Shown piece after piece: positions 1-8,322 of a DNA stretch of 64,000 nucleotides. The stretch is from Acidovorax sp. YS12. Its GTDB lineage: Bacteria; Pseudomonadota; Gammaproteobacteria; Burkholderiales; Burkholderiaceae_C. The first letter of the stretch is position 1. The number at the start of each line of letters is the position of its first letter. The notes below the pieces were generated by a model. That model saw only the letters and a list, made by a program, of their open reading frames with translations, did no database searches and was not told the origin of the DNA. The translations under genes were made by a program, and so were the position numbers. The stretch is taken from positions 4,838,501 through 4,902,500 of the forward strand of contig CP053915.1 of the NCBI GenBank assembly GCA_021496925.1. The letters are read 5' to 3'.

Positions 1-1
1 C

Positions 2-2047
2 CTGCACCGCATCCTGGGCCTGTACATCCTGGGCGTGCTGGGCTTCCTGGCCCTCATGGCCTGGGCCGAGCAGCGCGGGCTGTCGCGCCACTGGATCGGC
101 CCGATCTTCCTGTTCATCATGGTGATGGTTTGCGCCGCCATCGGCGTGTACGGCCGCACCACCGATGCCGAGGAGTACTACGTCGCCGGGCGGCGCATAC
201 CGCCCATGTACAACGGCATGGCCGCCGCCGCCGACTGGATGAGTGCCGCCTCGTTCATCAGCCTGGGCGGCGCGCTGTACCTGCAGGGCTTCTCGGGCAC
301 GCCGGGCCAGCCCGGCGGGCTGGCCTACGTGCTGGGCTGGACCGGGGGCTTCGTGCTCGTGGCCATGCTCATCGCGCCGCACCTGCGGGCGATGAACCTC
401 TACACCATCCCCGACTTCTTCCAGGTGCGCTTCGGCGGGCGCTGGCCGCGCGTCATCGCCGCCCTGGCGGCGGTGCTGTGCTCGTTCACCTACGTGGTGG
501 CGCAGATCTATGGCGTGGGGCTGATCGCCTCGCGCCTCACGGGGGTGCAGTTCGAGATCGGCATCATGCTCGGGCTGGGCGGCGTGCTGCTGTGCTCCTT
601 CCTCGGCGGCATGCGCGCCATCACCTGGACGCAGGTGGCGCAGTATGTGGTGATGCTGCTGGCGTTCCTGATCCCGGTGTCGTGGCTGGCCTACCAGCAG
701 CTCGGCACGCCGCTGGCGACGCTGGTCTATGGCAAGCAGGTCAGCCAGATCGAGCGGATGGAAGAGCAACTGCTGCTGTCCGAAACCGAGCACCAGGTGG
801 TGCGCGCCTACCTGCAGCGCGGCATGGAATACGAGCGCCGGCTGCTCGACGTTGGCGCGGCCCTGGCACGCGAGCGCGAAGCGGCGCGCGAGCGCATCCA
901 CCAGCTGCGCGCCAGCAATGCCGACGTCGGCCTGATCGTCGCAGCCAGCCGCGAGCTGGCGTCCATGCCGCGCGACGAGGCCCAGGCGCGCGAGCGCTGG
1001 ACGCGCGAAATGGTCGAGAACTACGAGCGCGCTCGTCCGCTGGGCGGGCTGCCGCGCCACAGCCAGGCCTTCGTCGGCGACCCGGACGGCACGCCCAAGG
1101 AGCGCGAGGACTTCCAGGACACGCGGCGCAACTTCCTGGCCCTCATGTTCTGCCTGATGGTGGGCACGGCGGGGCTGCCGCACCTGCTCACGCGCTACTA
1201 CACGGCGCCAACGGTGGCAGGGGCGCGGGCGTCGGTGGCGTGGTCGCTGTTCTTCATCGCCCTGCTGTACGTGAGCGCGCCCGCGCTGGCGGTGCTGGTC
1301 AAGTACGAGGTCATGCACAACCTGGTGGGCAGCCACTTCGACCAGTTGCCCAACTGGATCGCCCAGTGGGCGCGCGTGGACGCGGCGCTGCTCTCGGTGG
1401 AGGACGTGAATGGCGACGGCATCGTGCAGTTCGGCGAGATCCACCTGGGCGCCGACCTCATCATGCTGGCCACGCCGGAACTGGGCGGCCTGCCGTACGT
1501 GATTTCGGGCCTGGTGGCGGCGGGCGGGCTGGCGGCGGCGCTGTCCACCGCCGACGGCTTGCTGCTCACCATCAGCAATGCCCTGGTGCGCGACCTGTAC
1601 TTCCAGGAAAAGACGCGCCACACCTCGCCCGAGCAGCGCGTGATCCTCACCAAGTTTGCCCTGCTGGCAGTGGCGCTGGCGGCGGCGTTCGTGGCGGCGC
1701 TCAAGCCGTCCGACATCCTGCCGCTGGTGTCGGCCTCGTTCTCGCTGGCGGCGTCGGCCTTCGTGCCCGTGATGGTGCTGGGCATCTTCTGGCGCGGCAC
1801 CACGCGCAAGGGGGCCGTTGCCGGCATGCTGGCGGGTCTGGCGGTGGTGCTGTACTACATCCTCTCGCACGTGCCCGCGCTGCGCGCAGCCCTGCCGCCG
1901 TGGATGCTGGCCCGCGGGCTGTGGTTCGGCATCCAGCCGATTTCCGCGGGGGTCTTCGGGGTGCCAGCGGGGTTCGTGACGGCACTGCTGGTCAGCCGCA
2001 TCACCCGGCCGCCGCCGCCCCAGCCAGCCATCCGGCTGGAGATGTAA
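2..2047 (+). CDS. Sodium:solute symporter, VC_2705-like (5' partial)
   Basis: This is an inner-membrane secondary transporter of the sodium:solute symporter (SSS) family, probably for a small carboxylate such as acetate. The reading frame is open from base 2, so the true start lies outside the window; the GTG at 35 is probably internal. Many hydrophobic segments are visible, with an SSS signature region around YYVAGRRIPPMYNGMAAAAD. A hydrophilic, charged, coiled-coil-like insertion of about 110 residues lies near residues 233-340 (counted from the GTG). An EF-hand-like loop, DVNGDGIVQFGE, lies near residues 457-468. Both additions are typical, as I recall, of the VC_2705 subfamily rather than of ActP itself. 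The substrate cannot be told from sequence. Confidence 0.85.
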   Translation: MHRILGLYILGVLGFLALMAWAEQRGLSRHWIGPIFLFIMVMVCAAIGVYGRTTDAEEYYVAGRRIPPMYNGMAAAADWMSAASFISLGGALYLQGFSGTPGQPGGLAYVLGWTGGFVLVAMLIAPHLRAMNLYTIPDFFQVRFGGRWPRVIAALAAVLCSFTYVVAQIYGVGLIASRLTGVQFEIGIMLGLGGVLLCSFLGGMRAITWTQVAQYVVMLLAFLIPVSWLAYQQLGTPLATLVYGKQVSQIERMEEQLLLSETEHQVVRAYLQRGMEYERRLLDVGAALAREREAARERIHQLRASNADVGLIVAASRELASMPRDEAQARERWTREMVENYERARPLGGLPRHSQAFVGDPDGTPKEREDFQDTRRNFLALMFCLMVGTAGLPHLLTRYYTAPTVAGARASVAWSLFFIALLYVSAPALAVLVKYEVMHNLVGSHFDQLPNWIAQWARVDAALLSVEDVNGDGIVQFGEIHLGADLIMLATPELGGLPYVISGLVAAGGLAAALSTADGLLLTISNALVRDLYFQEKTRHTSPEQRVILTKFALLAVALAAAFVAALKPSDILPLVSASFSLAASAFVPVMVLGIFWRGTTRKGAVAGMLAGLAVVLYYILSHVPALRAALPPWMLARGLWFGIQPISAGVFGVPAGFVTALLVSRITRPPPPQPAIRLEM

Positions 2048-2141
2048 GCATGCGTATGGATAAACCCCGATACCCCTGCAGGGCCGGTCTGTGCCATGCT
2101 GTGCCGAAGTAGAGCGGCGCCTTCGCGCTGCCAAGGACACC

Positions 2142-2588
2142 ATGCGACTCGTCAAAACCGCCCAGGGGCAGCAGGCTTTCAAGGAGCGCAGTCACAGCCT
2201 GTCGCAGCGCCAGCGCTCGGCATTTCTCCTGTTCGACGGCCAGCGCAGCATCGACGAGGTGCTGGCCGCCACGGCGGTCATGGGCATTACGCGGGACGAT
2301 GTGCAGGCCATGGTGGCGCAAGGCCTGCTGGCACCGGCGGCTGACCAAGCCAGCGCATCCAGTGATGCACCCGCGCCGGCTTCGGAGCGCTCGCCCAAGG
2401 AGCGCTACCAGGATGCCTACCTGATCGCCACCGAGCTCACCGGTGCGCTGGGGCTCAAGGGCTTTCGCCTGAACCTGGCGGTGGAGGGCGCCTCCGGTTT
2501 CGATGACCTGGTGGCCTTGGCGCCCAAGATCCGCGAGGCCGTGGGCGAGGCCAAGTACGAGCGCCTCAAGCGGGCGCTGTTCGCTTAG
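2142..2588 (+). CDS. Hypothetical protein, 148 aa
   Basis: I do not recognise a named family. The start at ATG 2142 (MRLVKTAQGQQAFKERS) is preferred because an AAGGAC Shine-Dalgarno-like stretch lies just upstream; an upstream in-frame extension to 2091 reads poorly. The protein is soluble and helical in appearance, with a proline/alanine-rich linker near the middle (APAADQASASSDAPAPASE). The C-terminal half (YLIATELTGALGLKGFRLNLAVEGA) is reminiscent of small regulatory or response-associated proteins of Comamonadaceae. The gene begins about 95 bases after the symporter, so co-transcription is possible. Its function is unknown. Confidence 0.7.
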   Translation: MRLVKTAQGQQAFKERSHSLSQRQRSAFLLFDGQRSIDEVLAATAVMGITRDDVQAMVAQGLLAPAADQASASSDAPAPASERSPKERYQDAYLIATELTGALGLKGFRLNLAVEGASGFDDLVALAPKIREAVGEAKYERLKRALFA

Positions 2589-2604
2589 CCAGAGAAAAAG
2601 CGGG

Positions 2605-2958
2605 TCAGACGCCCAGCAGTTCCACGTCGAACTTCAGCGTGGCGTTCGGCGGAATCACGCCGCCCGCGCCGCGTGCGCCATAGCCCAGCTCGGCCGGAAT
2701 GACCAGCGTGCGCTGGCCGCCCACCTTCATGCCTTGCACGCCTTCGTCCCAGCCCTTGATGACCATGCCGGCGCCCAGCGGAAACACGAACGGGTCGTTG
2801 CGGTCGCGGCTGGAGTCGAACTTGGCGCCTTGCTGGCCGTCGTTGTAGAGCCAGCCCGTGTAGTGCACGCGCACTTGGGCGCCGCGCGTGGCCTCGGCGC
2901 CGCTGCCGACGACCGTGTCTTCGTACTGCAGGCCGGAAGCGGTGGTGGTGAATGCCAT
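2605..2958 (-). CDS. FKBP-type peptidyl-prolyl cis-trans isomerase
   Basis: This 117-residue single-domain FKBP catalyses cis-trans isomerisation of X-Pro peptide bonds. The whole family core is visible: VHYTGWLYNDGQQGAKFDSS, then FPLGAGMVIKGWDEGVQGM, then LVIPAELGYGARGAGGVIPP and LKFDVELLGV. There is no signal peptide, so it should be cytoplasmic. It starts at ATG 2958 and lies downstream of the HxlR regulator on the same strand, separated from it by a hairpin terminator. Convergent transcription comes from the hypothetical gene on the other side, with only 16 bases between the two stop codons. Confidence 0.93.
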   Translation of the reverse strand: MAFTTTASGLQYEDTVVGSGAEATRGAQVRVHYTGWLYNDGQQGAKFDSSRDRNDPFVFPLGAGMVIKGWDEGVQGMKVGGQRTLVIPAELGYGARGAGGVIPPNATLKFDVELLGV

Positions 2959-2975
2959 GGGAATTCCTTTCTGGT

Positions 2976-3024
2976 GCTATCGAAAAAAGAGCTGCTGGCG
3001 CAGGCGCCATCAGCCCTGGTGGCC
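2976..3024 (+). repeat. Degenerate copy of dispersed intergenic repeat
   Basis: The stretch reads gctatcg-AAAAAAGAGCTGCTGGCGC-aggcgccatcagccctggtGGCC. It keeps the ends (gctat...agctgctggcgc...ggcc) of the repeat that recurs through the window, but its inner arms differ. It lies in the gap between the FKBP start and the HxlR stop. Confidence 0.4.
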
Positions 3025-3055
3025 AAAAAAGCCAAAACCCGCGCAACGGCGCGGG
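3025..3055 (-). terminator. Rho-independent terminator after HxlR gene
   Basis: Read on the minus strand, a perfect 7-bp GC stem (CCCGCGC/GCGCGGG, 3038-3055, loop of four) is followed by TTTT and then by a second T6 run (3025-3030). It lies 28 bases after the HxlR stop and before the FKBP gene, so it should separate the two transcripts. Confidence 0.7.
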
Positions 3056-3082
3056 CTGGGGAAGGAAAGCCAGCGGGGCGGC

Positions 3083-3388
3083 TTACTTCTTGGTGCGGCC
3101 GCCGGCCCAGCGGGTGGCGAAGGCCTGCAGGTCCGACAGGCGCTTGAGCAGATCCTGCCCGGTGGGCGTGACGGTATAGCCCTCGCTGCCATGGTCCACC
3201 AGACCGGCCTCGCGCAGCTCCTTGATGCGGGTGTTGAGCGTGTTGGGCGTGATGCCGCCCACGCTGTCTTGCAGCAGGCGGAAGGTCTGGGGGTGGCCAT
3301 CGCGCAGGGCCCACAGCACACGCAGCGCATAGCGGCATTCGAGCTTTTCGAACAGCTGGTTGATGGCGGCGTTTTCCTTGGAGCTCAT
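3083..3388 (-). CDS. HxlR-family winged-helix transcriptional regulator
   Basis: This 101-residue DNA-binding protein has the HxlR layout: an N-terminal helix, then LECRYALRVLWALRDGHPQT, a recognition helix region GGITPNTLNTRIKELREAG, and a wing ending EGYTVTPTGQDLL. Most HxlR proteins have an N-terminal redox or ligand cysteine. Here the only cysteine is in LECRYALR (residue 18), so oxidation sensing is possible but unproven. The targets are unknown. It is expressed on the minus strand from the gap that also serves the divergent CoA-transferase gene, which is an obvious candidate target. Confidence 0.88.
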   Translation of the reverse strand: MSSKENAAINQLFEKLECRYALRVLWALRDGHPQTFRLLQDSVGGITPNTLNTRIKELREAGLVDHGSEGYTVTPTGQDLLKRLSDLQAFATRWAGGRTKK

Positions 3389-3488
3389 GGACGCTTCTCC
3401 TTGCGCAGTTGTAGTTGAGCAGTCAGGCAGGCCCAGCCTGCCAGGATGGCCGGACTATAGCCCGGAATCCGTTGTGCTACAAGTTTAA

Positions 3489-3530
3489 TAGCTCCAAAGC
3501 GCCTGTGCACATGCGCTGCCTAGGAAAAAT
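3489..3530 (+). repeat. Degenerate copy of dispersed intergenic repeat
   Basis: The sequence aatagctccaaagcgcctg, then tgcacatgcgctgcctagga, shares the atagct...agcgc...gcgct pattern of the family but with many changes. It sits in the 243-base divergent gap between the HxlR and CoA-transferase genes. Confidence 0.35.
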
Positions 3531-3631
3531 ACGGGGGGCGTGTAACAAGTGTTGCGGTCCCGCCACGCCGCTGCCGGGCGCCTGGGCGCGGTGTGCGCGT
3601 ATGCTCGCGCCCGTCGTTCACCCCCTTGCCC

Positions 3632-4855
3632 ATGCCATCCATGCAAGCTGCCGCACCCGCCCCCGCTTCTTCGTCCCTGCCGCTGGCGGGGCTGCGCGTC
3701 GTGGAGTTTTCCCACATGGTCATGGGCCCCACCTGCGGCATGGTGCTGGCCGACCTGGGCGCCGAGGTCATCAAGGTCGAACCCATCGAGGGCGACCGCA
3801 CGCGCCACCTGCTCGGCGCGGGGGCAGGGTTCTTCCCGCTGTTCAACCGCAACAAGAAAAGCATCGCCATCGATCTGCGCCACTCCGAGGGCCAGGCGGC
3901 GGCGCGCAGGCTGGCGCTCTCGGCCGACGTGGTGCTGCAGAACTTCAAGCCCGGCGCGCTGGCCAAGTACGGGCTGGACTACGCCGCGCTCAGCAGCGAG
4001 AACCCGCGCCTTGTCTACGTCAACCACACAGGCTTCCTGCCCGGCCCCTACGAGCACCGCACGGCACTCGACGAAGTGGTGCAGATGATGGGCGGCCTGG
4101 CCTACATGACCGGCCGCCCCGGCGACCCGCTGCGCGCGGGCGCGAGCGTGAACGACATCATGGGTGGCATGTTCGGCGCCATCGGCGCCATGGCTGCGCT
4201 GATGCAGCGCGGCATCACCGGGCGCGGGCAGGAGATCGACTCCGCGCTGTTCGAGAACAACGTCTTCCTCGTCGGCCAGCACATGCTGCAGTACGCCATC
4301 ACCGGCCAGCCCGCCGCGCCCATGCCCGAGCGCATTTCCTCGTGGGGGCTGTACGACGTGTTCAGCGTGAAGGACGGCGAGCAGATCTTCCTGGCCGCCG
4401 TGAGCGACGCGCAGTGGAACACCTTCTGTGACGCGCTGGGCTTCGCCGACCTGAAGGCCGACCCGCGACTCGCCACCAACAACGACCGCGTGCGCCAGCG
4501 TGCCACCATGCTGCCCGAGCTGCGCCAGCGCCTGGCCGCGCGCACGGCGGCCGAGCTGTCCGAGCTGTTCGAGCGCAACGGCCTGCCTTACGCGCCCATC
4601 GTGCGCCCTGAGCAGCTCTACGACGACCCGCACCTCAACGCCAGCGGCGGCCTGGCCGATATCGCGCTGCCCGACGGCGACCTGGCGGGCCAGACCGTGC
4701 GCACCACGCTGTTCCCGCTGCGCATGGACGGCCAGCGCCTGGGCGTGCGCCTGAGCCCGCCCCGGCAGGGCGAGCACACGGCGGAGCTGCTGGAGGGCCT
4801 GGGCTATACCCCGGCGCAGGTGCGGGCGCTGCGGGAGCAGAGCGCGGTGGCGTGA
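3632..4855 (+). CDS. CaiB/BaiF (class III) CoA-transferase
   Basis: This enzyme moves CoA between a CoA thioester and a free carboxylic acid through an aspartyl-CoA intermediate, probably in catabolism of an organic or aromatic acid. The family opening LAGLRVVEFSHMVMGPTCG and LADLGAEVIKVEPIEGD is intact. The candidate catalytic aspartate is Asp175 in SVNDIMGGM, followed by the conserved GRGQEID. The length (407 aa) is normal. ATG 3632 or ATG 3641 is preferred to the in-frame GTG at 3593, which adds a non-conserved tail. The acid substrate cannot be predicted. It is divergent from the HxlR regulator. Confidence 0.9.
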   Translation: MPSMQAAAPAPASSSLPLAGLRVVEFSHMVMGPTCGMVLADLGAEVIKVEPIEGDRTRHLLGAGAGFFPLFNRNKKSIAIDLRHSEGQAAARRLALSADVVLQNFKPGALAKYGLDYAALSSENPRLVYVNHTGFLPGPYEHRTALDEVVQMMGGLAYMTGRPGDPLRAGASVNDIMGGMFGAIGAMAALMQRGITGRGQEIDSALFENNVFLVGQHMLQYAITGQPAAPMPERISSWGLYDVFSVKDGEQIFLAAVSDAQWNTFCDALGFADLKADPRLATNNDRVRQRATMLPELRQRLAARTAAELSELFERNGLPYAPIVRPEQLYDDPHLNASGGLADIALPDGDLAGQTVRTTLFPLRMDGQRLGVRLSPPRQGEHTAELLEGLGYTPAQVRALREQSAVA

Positions 4856-4867
4856 ATATTGGGTGAA

Positions 4868-4910
4868 TTGGCCTCCAGCGCTTATGCAGCAAGCGCTGGT
4901 AGCTATGTTT
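4868..4910 (-). repeat. Dispersed intergenic repeat, clear copy
   Basis: Read on the minus strand, this is atagctaccagcgcttgctg then cataagcgctggaggccaat. It has a perfect 9-bp inverted repeat CCAGCGCTT/AAGCGCTGG (4875-4883 and 4891-4899) around a 7-base loop. It lies between two convergent genes (CoA-transferase and TonB receptor) and could fold in either transcript. Confidence 0.8.
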
Positions 4911-4923
4911 GCAAGAGCAAAAG

Positions 4924-7380
4924 TTAGAACCGGTATTTCAGGTTGGCTGAGATGCGGCGCGGCTCGCCGAAGGGCGAGTAGTACTTGTTCTCCAGGTTCG
5001 CGCGGTAGGTGCGGTCGAACAAGTTGCTTACCGCCAGCGTCAGATCGGCCTTCGGCGTGATTTCGTACCTGGCCATCAGCCCCACCAGCACCAGCCCGCC
5101 GCTGCGCACGGTGTAGGGTGCGCCCGTGTCCCAACTGGTGTCGTTGCGGTAGATCCTGCTGCGTGCCGACACATTGCCGCCCAGCGTCCAACCCGTGTTC
5201 GGCAGCTTGTAGGCAGTGGACAGGCGCAGGCTGTGGCGCGGCAGTTGGGGGTTGTAGCGCTGGCCGTCCGTGGCGCCGCTGGCGTACTTGCTGCCGGTGA
5301 AGGTGTAGCCCGCCGCCACGTTCCAGCCCGCCGCAATCTCGCCGCTGGCGCCCAGGTCGATACCCTGGCTCACCACCTTGTCGGCAGCGATGTAGCAGGT
5401 GCCGCCGCAGGCGTTGGCCGGGTCGGGAACGATGGATTCATCGCGCCGCGCCAGGTTGGTCTGCTCCAGGCGGAACACGGCGGCGGACACGTTCAGGCGC
5501 TTGTCCAGCAGTTCGCCCTTGATGCCTGCCTCGTAGTTCGCGCCCACCACGGGCTTGACGGTGCCGCCGTCCGCCTGCTTCTGGGTTTGCGGGGTGAAGA
5601 TATCGGAATAGCTGGCATAGACCGAAACCTGGGTGTTCAGGTCGTAGATCAGCCCGGCATAGGGGCTGATGACGCCGCTTTCCTCGCTGCTGGTGCGTTT
5701 TGTAAGCAGGTTCTCGTCTTTGTAGTTGCTGACACGCACGCCGGTGATGAGCTTGAGTGCATCGGTCACGCTCCAGCGTGCCACGCCGTAGGCTCCCAGC
5801 TGGGTTGTCTTCGTGTCGCCGAAATAGGGGGTGGCTCCGGGGATGTCGTCCAGTGCACGGGGGGCGAAGGTATGGATGTTGATGGGTGTCAGAGGGATAT
5901 AGCCTGCACCCGTGTAAGTACGCTGCATCGTCGAGCCGTTGAAGCCGAATGCCGCCTCGTGCTTGCGCCCGAGCCATTGAAACGGCCCGGAGGCATGGAT
6001 GTCCGCTGCAGTGGAACTCAAGTCCTGGTTCAGACTGCGTTGTCGGGCCAGCATCAGGCCGTCGCCGGTCGCCATGTCCAATTCACCCAGGATATAGCTG
6101 GGACGGAAGATGTCGGAATTCGTCCTGTCATGGGAGAAGCTGGCCTTGGCCTGCCAATCGCCCGCCAGACGCTGCGTCAGGCCCAGCGTGGTCAGTGTGT
6201 AGTCCTTGACGGTGCGGCTTCCCCCATCGCCAAAAAAGTCGGTGCGGCGAATGTCCGGTTCGCTGCCGTCCGCCGCGAACGGCGCACCCAGATGGTTACG
6301 CCCGGTGTCCCGCTGGTATTGCACGCTGGCTTCCAGCGTGGTGGTGGCGGTCAGGTCGGCCTCGGCCACGGCATAGATGGCGCGGCGGTTGCGGTAGGCG
6401 TAGTCCACAAAGGATTTGCTGTTGTCCGCCACGGCCACCACACGGCCCCGGATGCGGCCCGATTCGGTGAGCGGGGCGGAAATATCCCCCACGATGCGCC
6501 GCCCGTCCCAGGAGGCCAGTTGCATTTCAGCCGATGCCTGGAAAGTCTCGGTAGGCCGCTTGCGTACCAGATTGATGGTGCCACCCGGTTGTCCTGCGCC
6601 CGTCAACAGGCCCGCTGCCCCCTGAACCGTCTCCACCCGATCGAGGAAGGCATTGTCGATCTGCGGATTGGTGTTGTTGTTGCTGATGCCGATGGGGTTG
6701 GGCACGCCGTCGTACTGGGTTTGCATCTGGAACCCACGGCTGTAGTAGTTGGCGCCGTTGTTGCCCTGGTCGGCGAAGAACATGCTGCTGACGGTCTTGA
6801 CCGCATCATCCACCGAGGTCATCCCAAAGTCCTGCATCTGCTGGCTCGTCACTACGGTCACCGTCTGCGGCGTCTCGCGCGGCGTCAGGCTGAGCTTGGC
6901 GGCGGTATTGGTCGCCGTGGCCTGGTAACTGCCTGTGCCCTCGGTGGCGCCGCTGCGCTCGGCCTCGGCGGTTACGCGCACTTCGCCGAGCGAAGGGGCA
7001 GGCACGGATGCGGCGGGCACGGCAGGCGCCCGCACCGCCGTCAGCGCGCCGCTGCCGGTGCGCGCCACGGCCAGCCCGCTGCCCGCAAGGGCGGCGCGCA
7101 CGGCCTGCTCGGCCGTGTAGCTGCCGCGCACGGCGGGCGCGGCAATGCCCTGCACCAGCGCCGCGTCCACCGACACGGGCTGGCCGCTTTCGGTGGCGAT
7201 GCGCGTGAGCGTGAGGCCCAGCGGCTGGGCCGGGATGTCGTAGGCGTGCTGGCCCCGTGCCGCCTGCAGGGCGGCGGCCTGCGCCAGCGCGGGCAGGGGC
7301 CCGGCGCCCAGCAGGGCGAGGGCGGCGGCGAGGATGGTGGGGCGCAAGCGCTGCGCGCGGAGGGGGGTGATGGGTTGCAT
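4924..7380 (-). CDS. TonB-dependent ferric-siderophore receptor with STN signalling domain
   Basis: This outer-membrane receptor should import a ferric siderophore using TonB energy and also signal to the FecR/FecI pair encoded upstream. A signal peptide (ILAAALALLGAGPLPALAQA) is followed by an STN domain (about residues 44-115, YDIPAQPLGLTLTRIATESG), a TonB-box-like EVRVTAEA, a plug with the RETPQTVTVVTSQQMQDFG motif of the FhuE/FpvA group, and a 22-strand-type barrel ending in YRF. The start at ATG 7380 (818 aa) gives a normal signal peptide. The TTG-led extension to 7434 does not, and no ideal ribosome site precedes 7380. A HigBA module separates it from fecR. The siderophore is unknown. 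Confidence 0.9.
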   Translation of the reverse strand: MQPITPLRAQRLRPTILAAALALLGAGPLPALAQAAALQAARGQHAYDIPAQPLGLTLTRIATESGQPVSVDAALVQGIAAPAVRGSYTAEQAVRAALAGSGLAVARTGSGALTAVRAPAVPAASVPAPSLGEVRVTAEAERSGATEGTGSYQATATNTAAKLSLTPRETPQTVTVVTSQQMQDFGMTSVDDAVKTVSSMFFADQGNNGANYYSRGFQMQTQYDGVPNPIGISNNNTNPQIDNAFLDRVETVQGAAGLLTGAGQPGGTINLVRKRPTETFQASAEMQLASWDGRRIVGDISAPLTESGRIRGRVVAVADNSKSFVDYAYRNRRAIYAVAEADLTATTTLEASVQYQRDTGRNHLGAPFAADGSEPDIRRTDFFGDGGSRTVKDYTLTTLGLTQRLAGDWQAKASFSHDRTNSDIFRPSYILGELDMATGDGLMLARQRSLNQDLSSTAADIHASGPFQWLGRKHEAAFGFNGSTMQRTYTGAGYIPLTPINIHTFAPRALDDIPGATPYFGDTKTTQLGAYGVARWSVTDALKLITGVRVSNYKDENLLTKRTSSEESGVISPYAGLIYDLNTQVSVYASYSDIFTPQTQKQADGGTVKPVVGANYEAGIKGELLDKRLNVSAAVFRLEQTNLARRDESIVPDPANACGGTCYIAADKVVSQGIDLGASGEIAAGWNVAAGYTFTGSKYASGATDGQRYNPQLPRHSLRLSTAYKLPNTGWTLGGNVSARSRIYRNDTSWDTGAPYTVRSGGLVLVGLMARYEITPKADLTLAVSNLFDRTYRANLENKYYSPFGEPRRISANLKYRF

Positions 7381-7508
7381 GGCGGCAGGGGGTTGTCGGG
7401 CCGTGCGAAGGTGGCCCTCATTCCTCCTGTGCAACGAGCGGGCAAAAGCGTCAGTGCGGGTGCGAGAAAATTTTCCGGGCCAGCGTGAGCGGTGCGGCGG
7501 AAACTCTT

Positions 7509-7558
7509 GTTTTCATAGCTGCTCGCGCTTGTCTGGTAAGCGCTGGAGGCCGATTTGG
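7509..7558 (+). repeat. Dispersed intergenic repeat, clear copy
   Basis: The sequence tttcatagctgctcgcgctt then gtctggtaagcgctggaggc has the canonical order atagctgct-cgcgctt-N-aagcgctggaggcc. It lies between the TonB receptor start and the higA stop, upstream of the receptor. Confidence 0.75.
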
Positions 7559-7669
7559 CTTGTATTTTTCAGATGCGCCCCGCTGGCGTGCCCGTGCCAT
7601 GGATGCGCGCCTGGAGGACGAAGCCATCACCACCATGCATGAGTTTGTGCCGAAGAAGAAAGGGGGGGC

Positions 7670-7975
7670 TCAGGCCACCGCCGCGAACGGCTCAATGGAC
7701 TCCAGTTCTTCGCCTAGCTCCATGCGGGCTGTCTCTGCGTCGTACTGGCTTTGCAGGTTGAGCCAGAACTCAACAGAGGTTCCGAAGAACCGGGCCAGGC
7801 GCAATGCCGTGTCAGCCGTGATGGAGCGCCCATGCTTGATGATGGCGGCAATGCGGGTTTGGGGGACGTGGATAGCCTGGGCCAGACGGTATTGCGTCAG
7901 GCCCATGGGTTCCAGAAACTCCGCGGCGAGAATTTCACCGGGGGTCGGTAGAGTGAGTTGCTTGGTCATATTCAT
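7670..7975 (-). CDS. higA: HigA-type antitoxin (XRE helix-turn-helix)
   Basis: This 101-residue antitoxin should bind and neutralise the HigB toxin encoded just upstream and repress their shared promoter. The start of the HigA family, TPGEILAAEFLEPMGLTQYR, leads into a helix-turn-helix (LAQAIHVPQTRIAAIIKHGR, about residues 32-51) and the conserved FFGTSVEFWLNLQSQYD. ATG 7975 and ATG 7969 are both possible. The toxin stop is 35 bases upstream, so the two form one operon in the toxin-first order usual for HigBA. The pair lies between fecR and the TonB receptor that FecR should serve, which is an unusual position. Confidence 0.9.
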   Translation of the reverse strand: MNMTKQLTLPTPGEILAAEFLEPMGLTQYRLAQAIHVPQTRIAAIIKHGRSITADTALRLARFFGTSVEFWLNLQSQYDAETARMELGEELESIEPFAAVA

Positions 7976-8010
7976 CGCCTCTTGCGAAAGTCCACAATGC
8001 CGCTCTCGCG

Positions 8011-8292
8011 TCAGTGGTAGTCAACAATTTCAACGTCCTTCGGGCCTTCTGGTGTCCACACGAAGCACACGCGCCACTGGTCGTTGATGCGGATGCTGTG
8101 CTGCCCCTCTCTGTCGCCACACAGGGCTTCCAGGCGATTGCCAGGAGGAACCCGCAGATCCAGCAGCACGGCAGCGGCATGAAGCATGCGCAGCTTGCGC
8201 AGGGCAACGGCTTCGATGTTTACCCAGCGGCGCACGCGCTCAAGGCCAAACAGGGCTTGTGTCTCGGGGCACTTGAAGGATTGAATCGCCAT
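8011..8292 (-). CDS. higB: HigB-type toxin (RelE/ParE fold)
   Basis: This is a 93-residue ribosome-dependent mRNA interferase of the HigB/RelE superfamily, whose activity would arrest translation unless HigA binds it. Visible family marks are FKCPETQALFG at the N-terminus, the basic centre LRVPPGNRLEALCGDREG, and the C-terminal RINDQWRVCFVWTPEGPKDVEIVDYH. The usual YHxR-like or DYH ending is present, so it looks intact. It starts at ATG 8292, six bases from a near-perfect inverted repeat that is a likely HigA operator. Confidence 0.9.
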   Translation of the reverse strand: MAIQSFKCPETQALFGLERVRRWVNIEAVALRKLRMLHAAAVLLDLRVPPGNRLEALCGDREGQHSIRINDQWRVCFVWTPEGPKDVEIVDYH

Positions 8293-8297
8293 GAGTA

Positions 8298-8322
8298 GAT
8301 GCTAATGTTCTGCGTTAGTATC
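8298..8322 (-). promoter_or_regulatory. Candidate HigA operator upstream of higB
   Basis: The arms GATGCTAA (8298-8305) and TTAGTATC (8315-8322) form an inverted repeat with one mismatch in eight pairs, around a 9-base spacer. The site begins six bases upstream of the higB start, where HigBA autoregulatory operators normally lie. The assignment is inferred from position and symmetry only. Confidence 0.5.

Noticed and set aside
7413..7434. AGGAGGA plus ATG 7421 upstream of the receptor
   Set aside because: The ATG is out of frame with the receptor and too close to the ribosome site. It encodes only a shadow-like Pro/Ser-rich peptide.
7441..7476. Possible FecI-dependent promoter before the TonB receptor (GGAAAA on the minus strand)
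   Set aside because: The -35-like element is present, but the -10 region and spacing do not fit a consensus I can state with confidence.
5233..7488. A 751-codon plus-strand open frame opposite the TonB receptor
   Set aside because: The receptor's plug and barrel motifs on the minus strand are unmistakable, and the plus frame shows no family feature.
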